Assembly: GCA_958295665.1 (NCBI GenBank)
Contig: OY282558.1
Location: forward strand, 50,351,389 to 50,415,388
Length of the DNA stretch: 64,000 nucleotides
Source: Tipula vernalis
Lineage: Eukaryota > Arthropoda > Insecta > Diptera > Tipulidae
Reading direction: 5' to 3'
Within the stretch, counting starts at the first letter, position 1. Each line of letters starts with the position of its first letter. Below, piece by piece: positions 62,475 to 64,000 of the stretch. A program made the position numbers and the translations under genes. The notes below the pieces were generated by a model that was given only the letters and a program-made list of their open reading frames with translations, was not told the origin of the DNA and searched no databases.

Positions 62475-64000
62475 CTCGAAACCTATTGATAGAGGTATCA
62501 ACCATCGTAATCGGATCATTTTAGATTTTTGCCGCCCAAAAACTTGTGGGCTATAGCACAGTTGATTTTCAATAAAATTGAATTTTCTAAGAAATGTTTA
62601 GAAATAATCGAGCAATCAAAATGAAAATTGTCACAGCAATTACAGGTCTCGAAACCTATTGATAGAGGTATCAACCATCGTAATCGGACCATTTTAGATT
62701 TTTGCCGCCCAAAAACTTGTGGGCTATAGTACAGTTGATTTTCAATAAAATTGAATTTTCTAAGAAATGTTTAGAAATAATCGAGCAATCAAAATGAAAA
62801 TTGTCACAGCAATTACAGGTCTCGAAACCTATTGATAGAGGTATCAACCATCGTAATCGGACCATTTTAGATTTTTGCCGCCCAAAAACTTGTGGGCTAT
62901 AGCACAGTTGATTTTCAATAAAATTGAATTTTCTAAGAAATGTTTAGAAATAATCGAGCAATCAAAATGAAAATTGTCACAGCAATTACAGGTCTCGAAA
63001 CCTATTGATAGAGGTATCAACCATCGTAATCGGACCATTTTAGATTTTTGCCGCCCAAAAAGTTGTGGGCTATAGCACAGTTGATTTTCAATAAAATTGA
63101 ATTTTCTAAGAAATGTTTAGAAATAATCGAGCAATGAAAATGAAAATTGTCACAGCAATTACAGGTTCCGAAACCTATTGACAAAGGTATCAACCATCGT
63201 AATCGGACCATTTTAGATTTTTGCCGCCCAAAAACTTGTGGGCTATAGCACAGTTGATTTTCAATAAAATTGAATTTTCTAAGAAATGTTTAGAAATAAT
63301 CGAGCAATCAAAATGCAAATTGTCACAGCAATTACAGGTCTCGAAACCTATTGATAGAGGTATCAACCATCGTAATCGGACCATTTTAGATTTTTGCCGC
63401 CCAAAAACTTGTGGGCTATAGCACAGTTGATTTTCAATAAAATTGAATTTTCTAAGAAATGTTTAGAAATAATCGAGCAATCAAAATGAAAATTGTCACA
63501 GCAATTACAGGTCTCGAAACCTATTGATATAGGTATCAACCATCGTAATCGGACCATTTTAGATTTTTGCCGCCCAAAAAGTTGTGGGCTATAGCACAGT
63601 TGATTTTCAATAAAATTGAATTTTCTAAGAAATGTTTAGAAATAATCGAGCAATCAAAATGAAAATTGTCACAGCAATTACAGGTTCCGAAACCTATTGA
63701 CAAAGGTATCAACCATCGTAATCGGACCATTTTAGATTTTTGACGCCCAAAAACTTGTGGGCTATAGCACAGTTGATTTTCAATAAAATTGAATTTTCTA
63801 AGAAATGTTTAGAAATAATCGAGCAATCAAAATGAAAATTGTCACAGCAATTACAGGTCTCGAAACCTATTGATAGAGGTATCAACCATCGTAATCGGAC
63901 CATTTTAGATTTTAGCCGCCCAAATACTTGTGGGCTATATGTGGGCACAGTTGATTATCAATAAAATTGAATTTTCTAAGAAATGTTTAGAAATAATCGA
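62475..64000 (+). repeat. Right-end block
   Basis: About nine monomers. Private changes become more frequent toward the end: GGATCATT near 62,513, TATAGTACAG near 62,727, GATATAGG near 63,526, TTGACGCCC near 63,740, CCAAATACTTG near 63,920 and GATTATCAAT near 63,953. The array is still running at base 64,000 (u160). Confidence 0.75.
63927..63951 (+). repeat. Compound 5-bp length gain at the hairpin/palindrome
   Basis: TGTGGGCTATA is followed by TGTGGGCACAG. This reads as an 11-bp tandem duplication whose second copy carries the 6-bp TATAGC deletion also seen near 28,105 and 29,310 (net +5). Confidence 0.85.

Larger units (their letters stand above)
1..64000 (+). repeat. 173-bp satellite DNA array, about 372 head-to-tail monomers
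   Basis: Seen: base 174 restarts the sequence of base 1 and the pattern continues with a 173-bp period to base 64,000. All monomers have the same orientation. Monomers differ at a limited set of sites: u24/u25, u39, u41, u65, u79, u92, u105, u108, u115, u119, u121, u123, u127, u166 and u173. I found 24 length changes, each annotated separately; with them the register closes exactly (371 units plus 160 bases). No foreign insertion, inversion or gene interrupts the array. Known: arrays of nucleosome-length monomers (about 150-180 bp) with higher-order copies are typical of eukaryotic centromeric and pericentromeric satellites. Inferred: this is such a satellite from an unidentified eukaryote, and the array is longer than the window. 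Strand is assigned arbitrarily. Whether it carries centromere function cannot be read from sequence alone. Confidence 0.98.

Noticed and set aside
1..64000. CRISPR array
   Set aside because: There are no short direct repeats separated by unique spacers; the entire 173-bp period is conserved, and no cas-like gene is present.
1..64000. Primate alpha satellite (about 171 bp) or a CENP-B-box satellite
   Set aside because: The period is similar but the sequence is different. The nearest TTCG (minus strand of u24-u29) is not followed by the required A and CGGG at CENP-B box spacing.
1..64000. tRNA, rRNA, transposon, telomere or tandem gene family
   Set aside because: No cloverleaf with tRNA box elements, no conserved rRNA segment, no terminal repeats or transposase/reverse-transcriptase motif, and no short telomeric repeat were seen on either strand.

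Overview
The whole 64,000-base window is one uninterrupted head-to-tail array of a 173-bp satellite repeat. I found no protein gene, RNA gene, transposon, CRISPR array or single-copy sequence on either strand. Taking base 1 as unit position 1 (u1), I followed the register across the window. I found 24 length changes summing to -343 bp. The corrected length, 64,343 bp, equals 371 units plus 160 bases, and the last base does fall on u160. So every base is assigned to a monomer, all monomers lie in the same orientation, and the array continues past both ends.

Organism: a long, locally homogenised satellite with higher-order structure is a eukaryotic pattern, typical of centromeric or pericentromeric heterochromatin. 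The first monomer has 58 G/C of 173 (about 34 percent). It has 5 CpGs against about 4.8 expected from base composition, so CpG is not depleted. That argues weakly against a heavily CpG-methylated genome (vertebrate or flowering plant) and fits an insect or other invertebrate. I do not recognise the monomer and name no species.

Layout. 1-11,100: a block with its own variants (ATTAAA form at u121; TGCTGCCC form). 11,100-21,480: a second block with u173 A>C units, a u115/u123 double variant and long-range duplications at offsets of 25, 27 and 28 units. 21,480-22,090: a short island resembling the left block. 22,090-29,310: a mixed zone where the u166 and u119 variants used further right first appear. 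29,311-42,601: three consecutive higher-order blocks A, B and C; B and C are near-identical 28-monomer copies (4,843/4,844 bp). 42,602-44,200: a junction zone with a truncated monomer. 44,201-46,367: a 6-monomer (1,038 bp) tandem duplication. 46,368-56,576: mixed monomers. 56,577-62,474: a 2,785-bp segment present twice at an offset of 3,113 bp, with a nested 778-bp-offset overlap. 62,475-64,000: right end, with more private mutations.

The most notable internal structure is a GC-rich hairpin plus an 8-bp palindrome at about u80-u106, followed by an AT-rich dyad (u117-u131). Most independent indels in the array have a breakpoint in u80-u122. Each monomer has a 60-70 codon open frame on the minus strand, and some have one on the plus strand. 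Because 173 is not a multiple of 3, these frames overlap and rotate, and their variation is mostly amino-acid-changing, so I treat them as non-coding by-products of the repeat.
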